DNA of 64,000 bases from Flavobacteriales bacterium BRH_c54 (GTDB lineage Bacteria > Bacteroidota > Bacteroidia > Flavobacteriales_E > Vicingaceae), in contig LADZ01000002.1 in NCBI GenBank assembly GCA_000961845.1, positions 34,925 through 98,924 of the forward strand, in the 5' to 3' direction. The translations under genes and the position numbers were made by a program. This document shows, in pieces, positions 39,052 through 49,105 of this stretch (position 1 is its first letter; the number at the start of each line of letters is the position of its first letter). Under the pieces are notes generated by a model. It was not told the DNA's origin and did no database searches. It saw only the letters and a list, made by a program, of their open reading frames with translations.

Positions 39052-40473
39052 ATGATTAGTCGAAAAATTCAAATAGTAGTTCCATTTTTTCTGTTTTTTA
39101 TACTCTTTACGACTTATGTTTCCAATAATTTCTTTTTTTGGGACACCATTAACTTAGTTGCTGCTCCGGCAACTTTTTTTTATGAAAATAATTTTCGTTC
39201 TTTTATTCTTCCTAATCAGATTGATACGGGTCATGTACCATTATTGGCAATGTACATAGCTAAAGTATGGCAGTTTTTTGGTAAATCGTTAGCAATAGCT
39301 CATTTTGCTATGTTGCCATTTTTGTTGGGAATTGTTTATCAGGTTTATATATTAGCCAAACGATTTATGGGAACTTCTTATGTGTTGGTATTAACGATGT
39401 TAATGATGCTGGTTGATCCCACTTTTTTAAGTCAAGCAGCAATGATTTCTCCTGATATTGTATTACTTTTTTGTTTTTTATTGGCACTTAATGCTGTTTT
39501 CGAAAATAGAAAAATGCTTTTAATGTTTGCTCTTATTGGCTTGTTTTTAATTAGTATGAGAGGAATAGTAGCAGCATTTACCATTTTTTTAATCGATTTT
39601 ATTTTTTCATTAAGAAGACAACATTTTAGAGGTTTCCCATTACATCTTTTATTAATGAAATCATTGTTTTATACTTTTCCATTTCTACTTTTTATAGGGT
39701 ATCATTTTTATCACTATAAGGCAACAGGGTGGTTTTGGTCGCATCCCAATTCTGCTTGGGAAGAAGGTAGAATTGCTAATGATTTTAACGGAGCGCTATA
39801 TAACATAGGAATATTTGCTTGGCGAATACTAGATTTTGGAAGAGTGTTGGTAGTATTTGCTCTTTTAATTATGGCAATAATGTATAGAAAAAAGTTGTTG
39901 AGAGAATCAACATCATTACAATTATTAATATTGATAATAGTTAGTGTCTTCATTTTCATTATTCCATTTTTGTATTATCAGCAACTTACCGGACATAGGT
40001 ATTTATTGCCTTTATATTTGTTGATTTTGTTAGCAGCAGGCTATTATGCAAATAAAGTGATTACCTCTTCGGTAGTTAAAAAAAGTATTTTTGGAGTGTT
40101 AACTGTTTCACTTTTAGCAGGCAATTTTTGGGTGTATCCTAATAAAATTGCCCAAGGTTGGGATGCTAGTTTGGCTCACTTGCCTTTTTATAGTTTGCAG
40201 TTAGAGATGAATGACTATCTAGATGCTAATGAAATTCCATATCATGAAGTAGGAGCTGCTTTTCCAGTTTTAGGAAACCATGCTATCATTTTTATGGAAG
40301 AAGATATTCATTCATTCAAACCAAAAAATATAGGTAAAGACAATTATATACTCTATTCCAATGTGTTTAATGGATTTAGTGATGCAGAATTAGATGCTTT
40401 ATATTCAGGTTATAAACCTATTTATGAGCTGAATTCTTCTACCGTTTTTTTACAATTGTTTGAGCGTAAATAA
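39052..40473 (+). CDS. GT39-like dolichol-phosphate-mannose/arabinose-type membrane glycosyltransferase
   Basis: 473-residue membrane protein with about ten hydrophobic helices and a soluble tail. An acidic loop near the start (NFFFWDTINL, then LPNQIDTGHVPLLAMYIAK) is typical of the PMT/ArnT superfamily, where an aspartate in the first loop is catalytic. No nearby gene defines the substrate. Specific activity is uncertain. Confidence 0.6.
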   Translation: MISRKIQIVVPFFLFFILFTTYVSNNFFFWDTINLVAAPATFFYENNFRSFILPNQIDTGHVPLLAMYIAKVWQFFGKSLAIAHFAMLPFLLGIVYQVYILAKRFMGTSYVLVLTMLMMLVDPTFLSQAAMISPDIVLLFCFLLALNAVFENRKMLLMFALIGLFLISMRGIVAAFTIFLIDFIFSLRRQHFRGFPLHLLLMKSLFYTFPFLLFIGYHFYHYKATGWFWSHPNSAWEEGRIANDFNGALYNIGIFAWRILDFGRVLVVFALLIMAIMYRKKLLRESTSLQLLILIIVSVFIFIIPFLYYQQLTGHRYLLPLYLLILLAAGYYANKVITSSVVKKSIFGVLTVSLLAGNFWVYPNKIAQGWDASLAHLPFYSLQLEMNDYLDANEIPYHEVGAAFPVLGNHAIIFMEEDIHSFKPKNIGKDNYILYSNVFNGFSDAELDALYSGYKPIYELNSSTVFLQLFERK

Positions 40474-40604
40474 TTACGTTTTTAATAAGTTTTAAGATAT
40501 TCCGGACAATAAAAGCTAACAGTTCGCTGTTTACAAATTACATTTTTTGTTCTTACTATCATCATCAATCAACCGTATTTTAGCACTATAAAAATCTATA
40601 AATT

Positions 40605-41321
40605 ATGATTCAATCTTTGTTATTACAAGTAAATGTGGCTGCTGATACAACATCAACAGTAGTTCAAGAAGCAGTTTCTGAAGAAAAAACACTTTCTATA
40701 TGGGAATTGGTAAGCTCCGGTGGAATAGGTGGAGCAATTATTATGATAACGCTGTTGATATTATCTATACTAGCAGTTTATATTATAATAGAAAGATACT
40801 TGGCTATTAAAAATGCCAGTAAAGAAGATGCCAATTTTATGAATCAAATTAAAGATTTTATACATGAAGGTAAGATGGATGCAGCAAAATCACTTTGTAA
40901 ATCTAACGCTTCTCCCGTGGCAAAAATGATAGAAAAAGGTATTTCCAGAATTGGAAAGCCACTAAGTGATATTGGAACAGCCGTAGAAAATACTGGAAAA
41001 TTAGAATTAAACAAACTAGAAAAAAACTTATCTACCTTGGCAACTATCTCTGGTGCGGCACCAATGATTGGTTTCTTAGGAACAGTTATCGGGATGATTT
41101 TGGTTTTTCATGAAATGTCTAAAGGTGGTGGAGGTGTTGATTTGAATACACTTTCGGAAGGAATTTTTACAGCAATGACAACTACTGTTGCCGGGCTTAT
41201 AGTTGGTATTGTTGCCTATATTGGGTATAATACCTTGGTAGCAAAAGTGGAGAAAATCGTATTTATAATGGAAGCAAGAACCACCGAGTTTTTAGATATT
41301 TTACATGAACCGGCTAATTGA
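40605..41321 (+). CDS. exbB: MotA/TolQ/ExbB proton channel protein
   Basis: 238 residues with three membrane helices: about 42-66 (IIMITLLILSILAVYIIIE), 145-165 (GFLGTVIGMILVFHEM) and 185-208. It harvests the proton gradient together with ExbD and energises TonB. The operon continues with exbD and a TonB-like gene, so ExbB rather than TolQ or MotA is the likely role. Confidence 0.88.
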   Translation: MIQSLLLQVNVAADTTSTVVQEAVSEEKTLSIWELVSSGGIGGAIIMITLLILSILAVYIIIERYLAIKNASKEDANFMNQIKDFIHEGKMDAAKSLCKSNASPVAKMIEKGISRIGKPLSDIGTAVENTGKLELNKLEKNLSTLATISGAAPMIGFLGTVIGMILVFHEMSKGGGGVDLNTLSEGIFTAMTTTVAGLIVGIVAYIGYNTLVAKVEKIVFIMEARTTEFLDILHEPAN

Positions 41322-41419
41322 TTTGAAACTAGATGTTAGAAGTTAGAATAGAGAAAATAGACAAACAGATAACCTCTTCAAACATCGAACCTCAAACTTT
41401 AACCTTTTAACTAATAAAA

Positions 41420-41812
41420 ATGGCTATACGTTCAAAAAATAAAGTAAACACTAATTTCAATATGTCGAGTATGACAGATATTGTGTTTTTGTTGTTGGTG
41501 TTTTTCATCATCGCATCTACCTTAATAAGTCCTAATGCGTTGGATGTTGTTTTGCCTAAAGCAAGTCATTCAGCTCCTCGTCCGCAAACGGTGAATGTTA
41601 GTATTACTGAAGATTTAAAGTATTATGTAAATAAAGATGAAGTAGCTGTTGAGGAATTAGAAACCTTATTATTATCGGAAACGGCTAATGAAGAAAATCC
41701 GGGAATTATATTGCGAGCAGAAAAAAGTGTGCCGATAGAAAATGTGGTGGTAATTATGGATATTGCGAATAGAAACAAATTGAAATTGGTTTTAGCAACT
41801 TCACCAAAATAA
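41420..41812 (+). CDS. exbD: ExbD/TolR biopolymer transport protein
   Basis: 130 residues with one N-terminal helix carrying the conserved aspartate (MSSMTDIVFLLLVFFIIAST, Asp20) and a periplasmic domain (about 50-130). It lies between exbB and a TonB-like gene. Many Bacteroidota have several ExbD copies; only one is seen here. Confidence 0.9.
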   Translation: MAIRSKNKVNTNFNMSSMTDIVFLLLVFFIIASTLISPNALDVVLPKASHSAPRPQTVNVSITEDLKYYVNKDEVAVEELETLLLSETANEENPGIILRAEKSVPIENVVVIMDIANRNKLKLVLATSPK

Positions 41813-41851
41813 ATTATGGAATAAATAAAATTAATGCATCAAGCAACATAA

Positions 41852-42634
41852 ATGGAAATCTTACAAGAAAAAAATAGTAGAACTGGAGTAATTGGAACCA
41901 TCTTGTTTCACTTGCTGTTGTTGTTGCTGTTTATTCAATTTGGGATGACTTACCAAGATCCACCTGAGGAAAATGCAGGGGGAATGGTGATTAATTTTGG
42001 AACTTCAGATGAAGGTATGGGCGATGTTCAACCCTCTTCTTCAGAAACTACTACTACTTCAGAAAATACTACAACAAGCGAAACTACTACGCTAAGTTCA
42101 GCTCAAGAAAATGCTTTAACAACTACGGAAGAATCTGTAGAAATGAATGCTTCACAAAATGCTACCACCACTACCAATCAAAATACAACAACGCAACAAA
42201 CAGAGCAAACAGTAGATGAAAATTTATCTAATGCTTTAAATGCTTTGAATAACCCTAATAACAATTCTACTGGAGATGGGAATACAGGTACTCCTGGAGA
42301 TCAGGGTGATGAAAGTGGCGATCCTAGTAGTAGTAATTATACTGGTGGAGGAACAGGTAATGGTGTTGACTTTTCTTTGGCTGGAAGATCGATGGTGAAA
42401 GTGAAAAAACCAAACAATCCAACTCAAGAAGATGGAAAAGTGGTAGTAGAAATTGTGGTGGATAAAAACGGAAAAGTGATTAGAGCAACACCCGGAGCAA
42501 GAGGTTCTAGTACTACCAACCCAACCTTGTATAAAATTTCTAAAGAAGCAGCATTAGAAGCTCGTTTCAATGTAAAGGCAGATGCTCCTGCCGAGCAAAA
42601 AGGTACCATGACTTTTGTTTACATTCTTAATTAA
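41852..42634 (+). CDS. TonB-like energy transducer with Thr/Ser/Gln-rich linker
   Basis: 260 residues. An N-terminal helix (about 13-30) anchors it. A long Thr/Ser/Asn/Gln-rich linker follows (about 60-150), in place of the Pro/Lys-rich one typical of TonB. The C-terminal domain has GKVVVEIVVDKNGKVIRA, the GSSTTNP turn and the GTMTFVYIL end. It would couple ExbBD energy to outer membrane receptors. Its stop overlaps the folC start by one base. Confidence 0.8.
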   Translation: MEILQEKNSRTGVIGTILFHLLLLLLFIQFGMTYQDPPEENAGGMVINFGTSDEGMGDVQPSSSETTTTSENTTTSETTTLSSAQENALTTTEESVEMNASQNATTTTNQNTTTQQTEQTVDENLSNALNALNNPNNNSTGDGNTGTPGDQGDESGDPSSSNYTGGGTGNGVDFSLAGRSMVKVKKPNNPTQEDGKVVVEIVVDKNGKVIRATPGARGSSTTNPTLYKISKEAALEARFNVKADAPAEQKGTMTFVYILN

Positions 42635-43851
42635 TGAATTACCCCGAAACACTCGATTATCTTTTTGGTCAGTTGCCCATGTATCAACGTATTGGAAATG
42701 CAGCTTATAAAGCCAATTTAGACAATACCTATCGTTTGAGTGAAATATTAAATCATCCTGAAAAACAATTTAAATCAGTACATATAGCAGGAACGAACGG
42801 AAAAGGCTCAACTTCGCATATGTTGGCATCTGTTTTACAAGAAGCGGGTTATAAAGTGGGACTTTATACATCTCCTCATTTAAAGGACTTTAGAGAACGT
42901 ATAAAAATTAACGGAGCTATGATTTCAGAAAATGAAGTCATTGACTTTGTTAAGGAATACAAAAATCAATTTGAGAAAATACAGCTTTCTTTTTTTGAGT
43001 GGACAGTGGGGTTGGCGTTTCATTATTTTGCCAACCAAAAAGTGGATATAGCAATTATAGAAACTGGTTTGGGGGGCAGACTCGATTCTACCAATATAGT
43101 TACTCCTGAAGTGGCTGTAATTACTAATATTAGTATGGATCATACGCAGTTTTTGGGAGATACTTTAGCTAAAATTGCAGCTGAAAAAGCAGGGATAATA
43201 AAATCAACTATTCCGGTAATAATTGGTGAAACACAACCCGAAATAAAACACGTTTTTATTGAAAAAGCCGCCCAATTGAACGCTACTATCCAATTTGCCG
43301 ACAAATTATCACTTAAAGAATATGAAAGTGATTTAAAAGGAGTATATCAGCAACAAAATAAAAAAACAGTACTAGCAACTATTCAGGTGCTTCAGAAATT
43401 GGGATGGAACATTGCTGAAAGCCACATCATAAATGGGTTACAAAATGTAGTAAACAATACCGGCTTAATGGGTAGATGGCAAATGTTAAATAAGCAACCA
43501 CTAACGATTTGTGATACCGGACACAATGAAGCCGGAATAAAATTAATTTTAGCTCAAATCAATCAACAATCGTTTGAAAAATTACACTTTGTGTTGGGAG
43601 TAGTAAACGATAAAGACATTACCAATATTCTTCAATTACTGCCTAAAAATGCTACTTATTATTTTTGTCAAGCTAAAATACCAAGAGCGTTAGATGTAAA
43701 CATTTTAGCCGAAAAAGCAACAGCAGTTGGTTTGTCAGGTACAACTTTTCCATCTGTTGCAGCAGCTTACAAAGCGGCTCAAAAAAATGCTACTGCCCAA
43801 GATTTGATTTTTATCGGAGGAAGTACCTTTGTGGTTGCTGAGGCACTTTAG
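42634..43851 (+). CDS. folC: folylpolyglutamate synthase/dihydrofolate synthase
   Basis: Adds glutamate to folates. The ATP-binding loop AGTNGKGSTSHM and the TGLGGRLDSTN and DHTQFLGDT motifs are all conserved. 405 residues, as usual for the bifunctional enzyme. It overlaps the TonB-like gene by one base (TAATG). Confidence 0.94.
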   Translation: MNYPETLDYLFGQLPMYQRIGNAAYKANLDNTYRLSEILNHPEKQFKSVHIAGTNGKGSTSHMLASVLQEAGYKVGLYTSPHLKDFRERIKINGAMISENEVIDFVKEYKNQFEKIQLSFFEWTVGLAFHYFANQKVDIAIIETGLGGRLDSTNIVTPEVAVITNISMDHTQFLGDTLAKIAAEKAGIIKSTIPVIIGETQPEIKHVFIEKAAQLNATIQFADKLSLKEYESDLKGVYQQQNKKTVLATIQVLQKLGWNIAESHIINGLQNVVNNTGLMGRWQMLNKQPLTICDTGHNEAGIKLILAQINQQSFEKLHFVLGVVNDKDITNILQLLPKNATYYFCQAKIPRALDVNILAEKATAVGLSGTTFPSVAAAYKAAQKNATAQDLIFIGGSTFVVAEAL

Positions 43852-43857
43852 GACAAA

Positions 43858-46800
43858 TTATCTAATTACATTTACATGTCCAATTTTGGAATGTTTTTTA
43901 CCATTTATATCTTGAAATTCTAGTTTCCAAACATAAACACCATTTTGTACGAATTTGCCTTTGTAAGTACCATCCCAAGGTTCAAAAAGCGTATGCGATT
44001 CATAAATAATTTCGCCCCATCTGTCAAAAATAAAGAAAGAGTAATTTACTTCACTAATACCAAACCCTTTCGGACCAAAACTTTCATTTAAGAAATCAAA
44101 ATCAGGAGTAAAGGCGTTAGGGATGTAAATACCAAACTCACCCTCTACTTCTAATATTTTTGTAATAGTTCCAATACATCCATTATCATCAATAACGGTA
44201 AGTGTTATGGGGTAATGCCCGGTATCTACAGGGAATTCATACGTTGGGTTTTGTATATAGCTTGAATCTAAACCACCAATATCCCAAGCCCAACCTATAA
44301 TATTAAAATAAGATTGATCATAAAAATTTACTATTGGATTTAACATATTTGCAGGATTATCTTTCATGTAAAAATCGGCAGTAGGGTTTTGATGTATGGT
44401 AATGTAATTTGGATAAGTTACGCTATTGGTACATCCTCCTGCGGCAGCAGATGAAGTAATGGTAAGTGTTACGTCATAAGTTCCAGCATTATTATAAGCA
44501 TGCGTAACCGTATCTCCAACGGAAGAATTGCCATCACCAAAATCCCAAATAGAAAAGCCCACCATTCCGCCAGTAGTATCTGTAGTATTGTAGAAAGTAA
44601 AAGTTTCTACAGGAGTTTCACAAGCTTCAAATTTGTCGGAAGTAAAGCTTACTTGTGGTAAAGGCATAATATTAATAGTTACTGTTCCAGTAGTTGGAGG
44701 AGAACAACCATCGTTTAACGTTACAGTGTAAATAGTTGTTGTTGCAGGAGAAACTACTTGACTAGAATCTGTTGAGCCATTACTCCATTGATAAGTATAA
44801 GGGCCGCCATTCCCAAAGAAAGGAGTAGCATATATTATTACAGATTCTCCAGGACAAATACTCGTGTCTGAAGGACTAGCTACAACCGATAATGGAGGAG
44901 TAACTGTTACGGTAACATTTATTGTAGGTGAAGTACAACCATTTCCATCGATAGCAAAAACAGGGTAATTTGTTGTTGCCGGAGGAGAAACGGTATAACT
45001 TGAAGTTGTTGAAGCTCCGTTATTCCAATTGTAAGTGTAACCACTTCCTGAACCACCACTTGCAGTAGCTGTAAGCGTAGCAGATTGTCCTGTGCAAATA
45101 GTTACATCTGGTGCACTTATGGTTACGGAATCTGGGTCAGTTAACGTCAAAGATACAGTATCTGTACACGAGTTTGCATCTGAAATAGTAACCGTATAAG
45201 TTCCTGCACATAAATTATTAAATATTCCTGATGCTTGGAAATTAATACCATCAATGCTGTATTGTTCACCACCTGCAGGAGAAGTTCCAGTTACGGTAAC
45301 TGTTCCATCACAATCTCCGTTACATGTTGGGTCAGTAAAATTAGATGAATTGATAGTTGGGCCAGTTATACTATTTACTGTATAAGAAGCTGTAACCTGA
45401 CAACCAACAGCATCTTCCACAACAATGTTATACGTATTTGCAGTTAAGTTAGAGAAAGTATTACCAGCTTGGAATGTAGCACCTCCATCAATACTATATT
45501 GATAAGGAGAAACACCATCAATGGCAGTTATAGTTATAGTTCCATCATTTGCAGAGCAAGTTGAAGGAGTAGTAACAGTACTTTCAGAAAGGTTTGAAAA
45601 GGTAATAGTAACTACATCACTTGTAACACAAGCAGCAGTATTGGTTTCTGTCCACGTAAAGTTATAAGTTCCTGCTGATGGAACAGTTACCGTTGCAGTT
45701 GGAGAGTTAACAGGGTTAAACACAACACCTGCAGGTCCTGACCAACTGCCAGTTCCTATACTTGGAATGGCATTTAAAGTATAAGTTAATACACAAGATG
45801 TATCATCAACTCCAGCATTAGCATTTGGCAATCCAACAAACGGACCACCTGAGATAGTTATCGGACAGCCGTTATCGTCAACCACATCAAAACTATACAT
45901 GTCGCCATTTAACAAGCCATTAATTTGTATACTGCCACCATTTGGTGTTGTTGTATTTACAAAACTTGCATTTGCGGGAGATAAGTTAGAGGCAGTAAAA
46001 TTAGAACTATTGATAGCAGGCAACCCACCAGTAATGGTTATAGTGAAAGAACTATCCAAACAATCTTCAGTAGGATTTGAACTTACTATTTCAGGCAAAT
46101 ATTGAACAGCAATAGGGTTTCCCATGTCATAACACGGCATATTGGTATTAACATAACTATATGTTCCACTTATGGTGTCATAAAATGTTATAGGAACATA
46201 ATAAAGTGTGTTATTTGTCCAAGTTCCTACATAAGGAGGTTGTCCCAGAGTGTTGATACTACTAAAAGAGCCACCAAAACCAGCTACACCAACATAGCAG
46301 GGGTCATTGGTTATATCATCATTAGGGGCTACATTACTAGGAACAACTCCAATTGTAGGAGGGCAACTGTAAACTAAATAACCTATTCCAGGGTTGTAAG
46401 CTGGTCCTGGAGGATTGTTAGCTATGTCTGGTGGGTTATAACCTATGTTTGATGTAATATCTATTTGATCGCCAAAACATAAAACATAGTTGGTAGTACT
46501 ATTACCTGTCATGTTAATATTAAAATTACCAATTTGAGCCACACAACCACAAGAAGCAGGAGCTGTAGAGTTAAGCGAGGCTGTACAAGAAGGGTCTGCA
46601 GCAAATGTTGCTGTAATAGTAATGTTATTTCCATTTGAGTTCATTCCTGATATACTCCAATTCATAGGAGAAACATAAGGAGGGTATATAATAGTATCAT
46701 AAGTATTAACTCCGTCATTTATTGTGATAACAAGAGAGTCTGTTGTTATTCCTGTAGTAAAGTCAATAGTTCCATTTACAGTATAGGTGTTATTTGGCTG

Positions 46801-47925
46801 ACAAGCACCAATATTTGCAGTAAAGTTGTTGATGTTACAAGAAACAGTACAACTGGCAGGAGCTGTATAGTTTTGAGTAAACGTACATGTTGGGTCAGCA
46901 GAAAAAGTAGCTGTTATCGAACAATTAGCACCATTTGCGGTAACTCCGGGAATGGTGTAATTAATACTTGAAGCAAAAGGGGGATTAATGACCGTACTTC
47001 CTCCACAAGAATTAGTGATAGTTAGTGTGCCTGTTGCTGGCGGATTAGTAACATTAATTGTTCCAGTAACATCATATTGATTATTTGCTGGGTTACAAGC
47101 TCCAGGAATAGCAGTTAAGCCTGTTATATTACAAGTAACGGTACAGTTAGCGGGAGCTGTATAGTTTTGAGTGAGCGTACAAGTTGGGTCGGCAGAAAAA
47201 GTAGCCGTTATTGTACAGTTAGCACCATTTGCGGTAACTCCTGAAATGTTATAATTTATACTTGTAGCAAAAGGCGGATTGACAACTGTACTCCCTCCAC
47301 AAGAATTAGTAATAGTAAGTGTGCCTGTAGTTGGCGGATTAGTGACATTAATTGTTCCTGATACATCATATTGATTGTTAGCTGGATTACAAGCTCCTGG
47401 AACAGCAGTTAAACCTGTCATATTACACAATATAGCACAGTTAGTTGCTCCAGAACCACCAGTTTGTGTGGCAGTAATGTTAGTTGGTTGTCCGGAAAAG
47501 TTGGTGATAAGTAACATGTACCACTCTCCAGGTTGTGTATTAGGCAAAGAAACAATTTCATTGGCAGCAGTTGAAAAACTACAGTCAATTGGACTGCCAC
47601 TTGTACCACCACAAACAGCCGCTTGCATTGCGGCTTGAGATGCAAATGGACCCCATGCAGCAAAATCAATATCAACATTAGCACTATTAGATAGTGTTAT
47701 ATCTATATTTCCACCAGTTGAAATATTTAAATAATACCAAGCCGGATTAGGTTGAGATCCTAAACATCCATAGTCTGGTCCAACAGGAGCTGTTGTGTTA
47801 GTTGATGCCGGAAAATTTACACCAGTAGAAGTACAAAATGGTGCAGAGTTGTTACAAGTTGATTGAGCGTAACTTTCTATAAATGTAAATAAAAGAGCTA
47901 AAACCAGTATAAACCTAAACATCAT
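43858..47925 (-). CDS. giant T9SS cargo adhesin with repeats, PKD domain and gliding-motility C-terminal domain
   Basis: 1355 residues. Signal peptide (about 1-20; Met1 and Met2 are both possible starts). Three consecutive repeats of about 98 residues run from about 167 to 460 (C-N-x-T-G-L-T-A-x-P-G-A-C… ending TAPASC), the first two nearly identical. Further Ig-like modules follow, then a PKD domain (SIWDFGDGNSS, VTHAYNNAGTYDVTLTI). The end, from about 1265 to 1355, is the gliding-motility-associated/T9SS type B domain (NAFTPDFDFLNESF, FFIFDRWGEIIYESH, WDGTYKGKFVQNGVYVWKL). It should be exported through T9SS, to which PorQ belongs. Cysteines are frequent in the repeats. Confidence 0.9.
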   Translation of the reverse strand: MMFRFILVLALLFTFIESYAQSTCNNSAPFCTSTGVNFPASTNTTAPVGPDYGCLGSQPNPAWYYLNISTGGNIDITLSNSANVDIDFAAWGPFASQAAMQAAVCGGTSGSPIDCSFSTAANEIVSLPNTQPGEWYMLLITNFSGQPTNITATQTGGSGATNCAILCNMTGLTAVPGACNPANNQYDVSGTINVTNPPTTGTLTITNSCGGSTVVNPPFATSINYNISGVTANGANCTITATFSADPTCTLTQNYTAPANCTVTCNITGLTAIPGACNPANNQYDVTGTINVTNPPATGTLTITNSCGGSTVINPPFASSINYTIPGVTANGANCSITATFSADPTCTFTQNYTAPASCTVSCNINNFTANIGACQPNNTYTVNGTIDFTTGITTDSLVITINDGVNTYDTIIYPPYVSPMNWSISGMNSNGNNITITATFAADPSCTASLNSTAPASCGCVAQIGNFNINMTGNSTTNYVLCFGDQIDITSNIGYNPPDIANNPPGPAYNPGIGYLVYSCPPTIGVVPSNVAPNDDITNDPCYVGVAGFGGSFSSINTLGQPPYVGTWTNNTLYYVPITFYDTISGTYSYVNTNMPCYDMGNPIAVQYLPEIVSSNPTEDCLDSSFTITITGGLPAINSSNFTASNLSPANASFVNTTTPNGGSIQINGLLNGDMYSFDVVDDNGCPITISGGPFVGLPNANAGVDDTSCVLTYTLNAIPSIGTGSWSGPAGVVFNPVNSPTATVTVPSAGTYNFTWTETNTAACVTSDVVTITFSNLSESTVTTPSTCSANDGTITITAIDGVSPYQYSIDGGATFQAGNTFSNLTANTYNIVVEDAVGCQVTASYTVNSITGPTINSSNFTDPTCNGDCDGTVTVTGTSPAGGEQYSIDGINFQASGIFNNLCAGTYTVTISDANSCTDTVSLTLTDPDSVTISAPDVTICTGQSATLTATASGGSGSGYTYNWNNGASTTSSYTVSPPATTNYPVFAIDGNGCTSPTINVTVTVTPPLSVVASPSDTSICPGESVIIYATPFFGNGGPYTYQWSNGSTDSSQVVSPATTTIYTVTLNDGCSPPTTGTVTINIMPLPQVSFTSDKFEACETPVETFTFYNTTDTTGGMVGFSIWDFGDGNSSVGDTVTHAYNNAGTYDVTLTITSSAAAGGCTNSVTYPNYITIHQNPTADFYMKDNPANMLNPIVNFYDQSYFNIIGWAWDIGGLDSSYIQNPTYEFPVDTGHYPITLTVIDDNGCIGTITKILEVEGEFGIYIPNAFTPDFDFLNESFGPKGFGISEVNYSFFIFDRWGEIIYESHTLFEPWDGTYKGKFVQNGVYVWKLEFQDINGKKHSKIGHVNVIR

Positions 47926-47945
47926 GTTTTTTTTAGTGACAAAAT

Positions 47946-48389
47946 TTAATTTGGTATATGTTTAGAAACAAATACATTAAATAATATTTTTTCGTTTCCA
48001 ATAATTATATAATCAGCTTTAATAGAAAATGAAAAAAGCATTTTAGCATTGCTCCTGTTAATTTCATTTTGTAACACTAAAACTACATCCCAGCCTTCAT
48101 TTTTAGCTAATTTACTTATTTTAATATCTTTTACATTTTCATCAGACTTTACTTGTTTTTTCCAAGCTTTTAGCTCTTTATCGGTGAAATCGGCAATAAG
48201 TAAAAATGAAAGTTCTTTTTTGATTTTAAGTACTTCCTCTAAACTTGTTTTGAAGTCTATAGTAACTTCTTTTTCAGAAAAAGAAAATAATGGGATTGAT
48301 GAAAATACTTTACTATTTGTTGAAAGTAGAACTGAAAGAATTAAAAGAAGTATGGTTCTTTGCATTTGTTTTTTGTTTATCATCAACAC
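47946..48389 (-). CDS. hypothetical exported protein
   Basis: 147 residues with a signal peptide (LLLILSVLLSTNSKVFS). Mature part is basic and mixed with no recognised domain. It precedes the giant adhesin on the same strand with a 20-base gap and may be a secretion helper, a guess from context. The -7 element TACATTTG lies about 57 bases upstream (48446-48453 on this strand). Confidence 0.6.
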   Translation of the reverse strand: MLMINKKQMQRTILLLILSVLLSTNSKVFSSIPLFSFSEKEVTIDFKTSLEEVLKIKKELSFLLIADFTDKELKAWKKQVKSDENVKDIKISKLAKNEGWDVVLVLQNEINRSNAKMLFSFSIKADYIIIGNEKILFNVFVSKHIPN

Positions 48390-48445
48390 AAAGACGAATT
48401 ATCTAATTATCAGTTGCCTTGTGTTGAAAATGATATTTCAGAAAT

Positions 48446-48453
48446 CAAATGTA
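48446..48453 (-). promoter_or_regulatory. -7 element upstream of the 47946 gene
   Basis: On the minus strand TACATTTG fits TAnnTTTG. The -33 position shows only T-rich sequence. It may also drive the adhesin gene that follows. Confidence 0.45.
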
Positions 48454-48503
48454 AACTACACTGTAGGATAAAAAAAAACTATTTAGCAAGTATTATTGTA
48501 TTC

Positions 48504-49103
48504 TTAAAAGTGTTTTAAAAGAATATTATATGCTTCTTTTAAATCTTTTCCAAATGAAATTATGCCATCTTCATGTCCTGCCATAATTATAATATTGTCT
48601 GTTTTGTTGAAGTTATAGTCGTTAAAAAGACGTTTTATTTCTTCAGCCATTTCAGGAGTTCCATAGGCGGTTTTTGCGTTGGTAGTTGGAAATTTATGTA
48701 TTAATTTTTTCCACATGACTGTATTATGAATATGAATAATTGCTTTTATGGTATCATCAACTTCGTAAAGAGCAGCGTGTGTCATGGTTTCAGATGATGC
48801 TTTAACAGGTCCTTCGCAAACCACATTATTCTTGGCTATTTCATAGTTGGTTACAAGAGTAAAAGATTCTTTATTTATAGGGAAAATGTTGCCTGTTTGT
48901 GTGCCAGAAACGATTATGCCATCATCCGTTTTTATACTGATGTTACCATAGCCAATGTTTAAGTCTTCAAAATGACCTATGAGTTTTAGTTCATGAAGTT
49001 TGTCTCTGTAAAAAAGTAAATCTTCAGGGATAGTTATTTGAAGTGGTTTAAAAGTCCAGTCGCAATTAAATTTAATATAGCCTTCGTCAATTTTCTTTGT
49101 CAT
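48504..49103 (-). CDS. class II aldolase/adducin family protein
   Basis: 199-residue zinc aldolase of the fuculose-aldolase type. Metal ligands are seen as His124 and His126 in HIHNTVMW, with His177 in MAGHEDGIISF and Glu105 (SSETMTHAALY) as likely catalytic acid. It is the third gene of the HAD-mtnA-aldolase run, two bases after mtnA. MtnB (methylthioribulose-phosphate dehydratase) belongs to the same superfamily, but the context also fits an aldolase that cleaves a 5-deoxypentulose phosphate. The reaction is not certain. Confidence 0.85.
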   Translation of the reverse strand: MTKKIDEGYIKFNCDWTFKPLQITIPEDLLFYRDKLHELKLIGHFEDLNIGYGNISIKTDDGIIVSGTQTGNIFPINKESFTLVTNYEIAKNNVVCEGPVKASSETMTHAALYEVDDTIKAIIHIHNTVMWKKLIHKFPTTNAKTAYGTPEMAEEIKRLFNDYNFNKTDNIIIMAGHEDGIISFGKDLKEAYNILLKHF

Positions 49104-49105
49104 AA

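Noticed and set aside
41322..41419. Gap between exbB and exbD
   Set aside because: Searched for a small gene or terminator; nothing convincing found.
43858..47925. Open frames on the plus strand inside the adhesin gene (45899, 46102, 47375)
   Set aside because: Shadows of the strongly coding minus-strand frame with its signal peptide, repeats and sorting domain.
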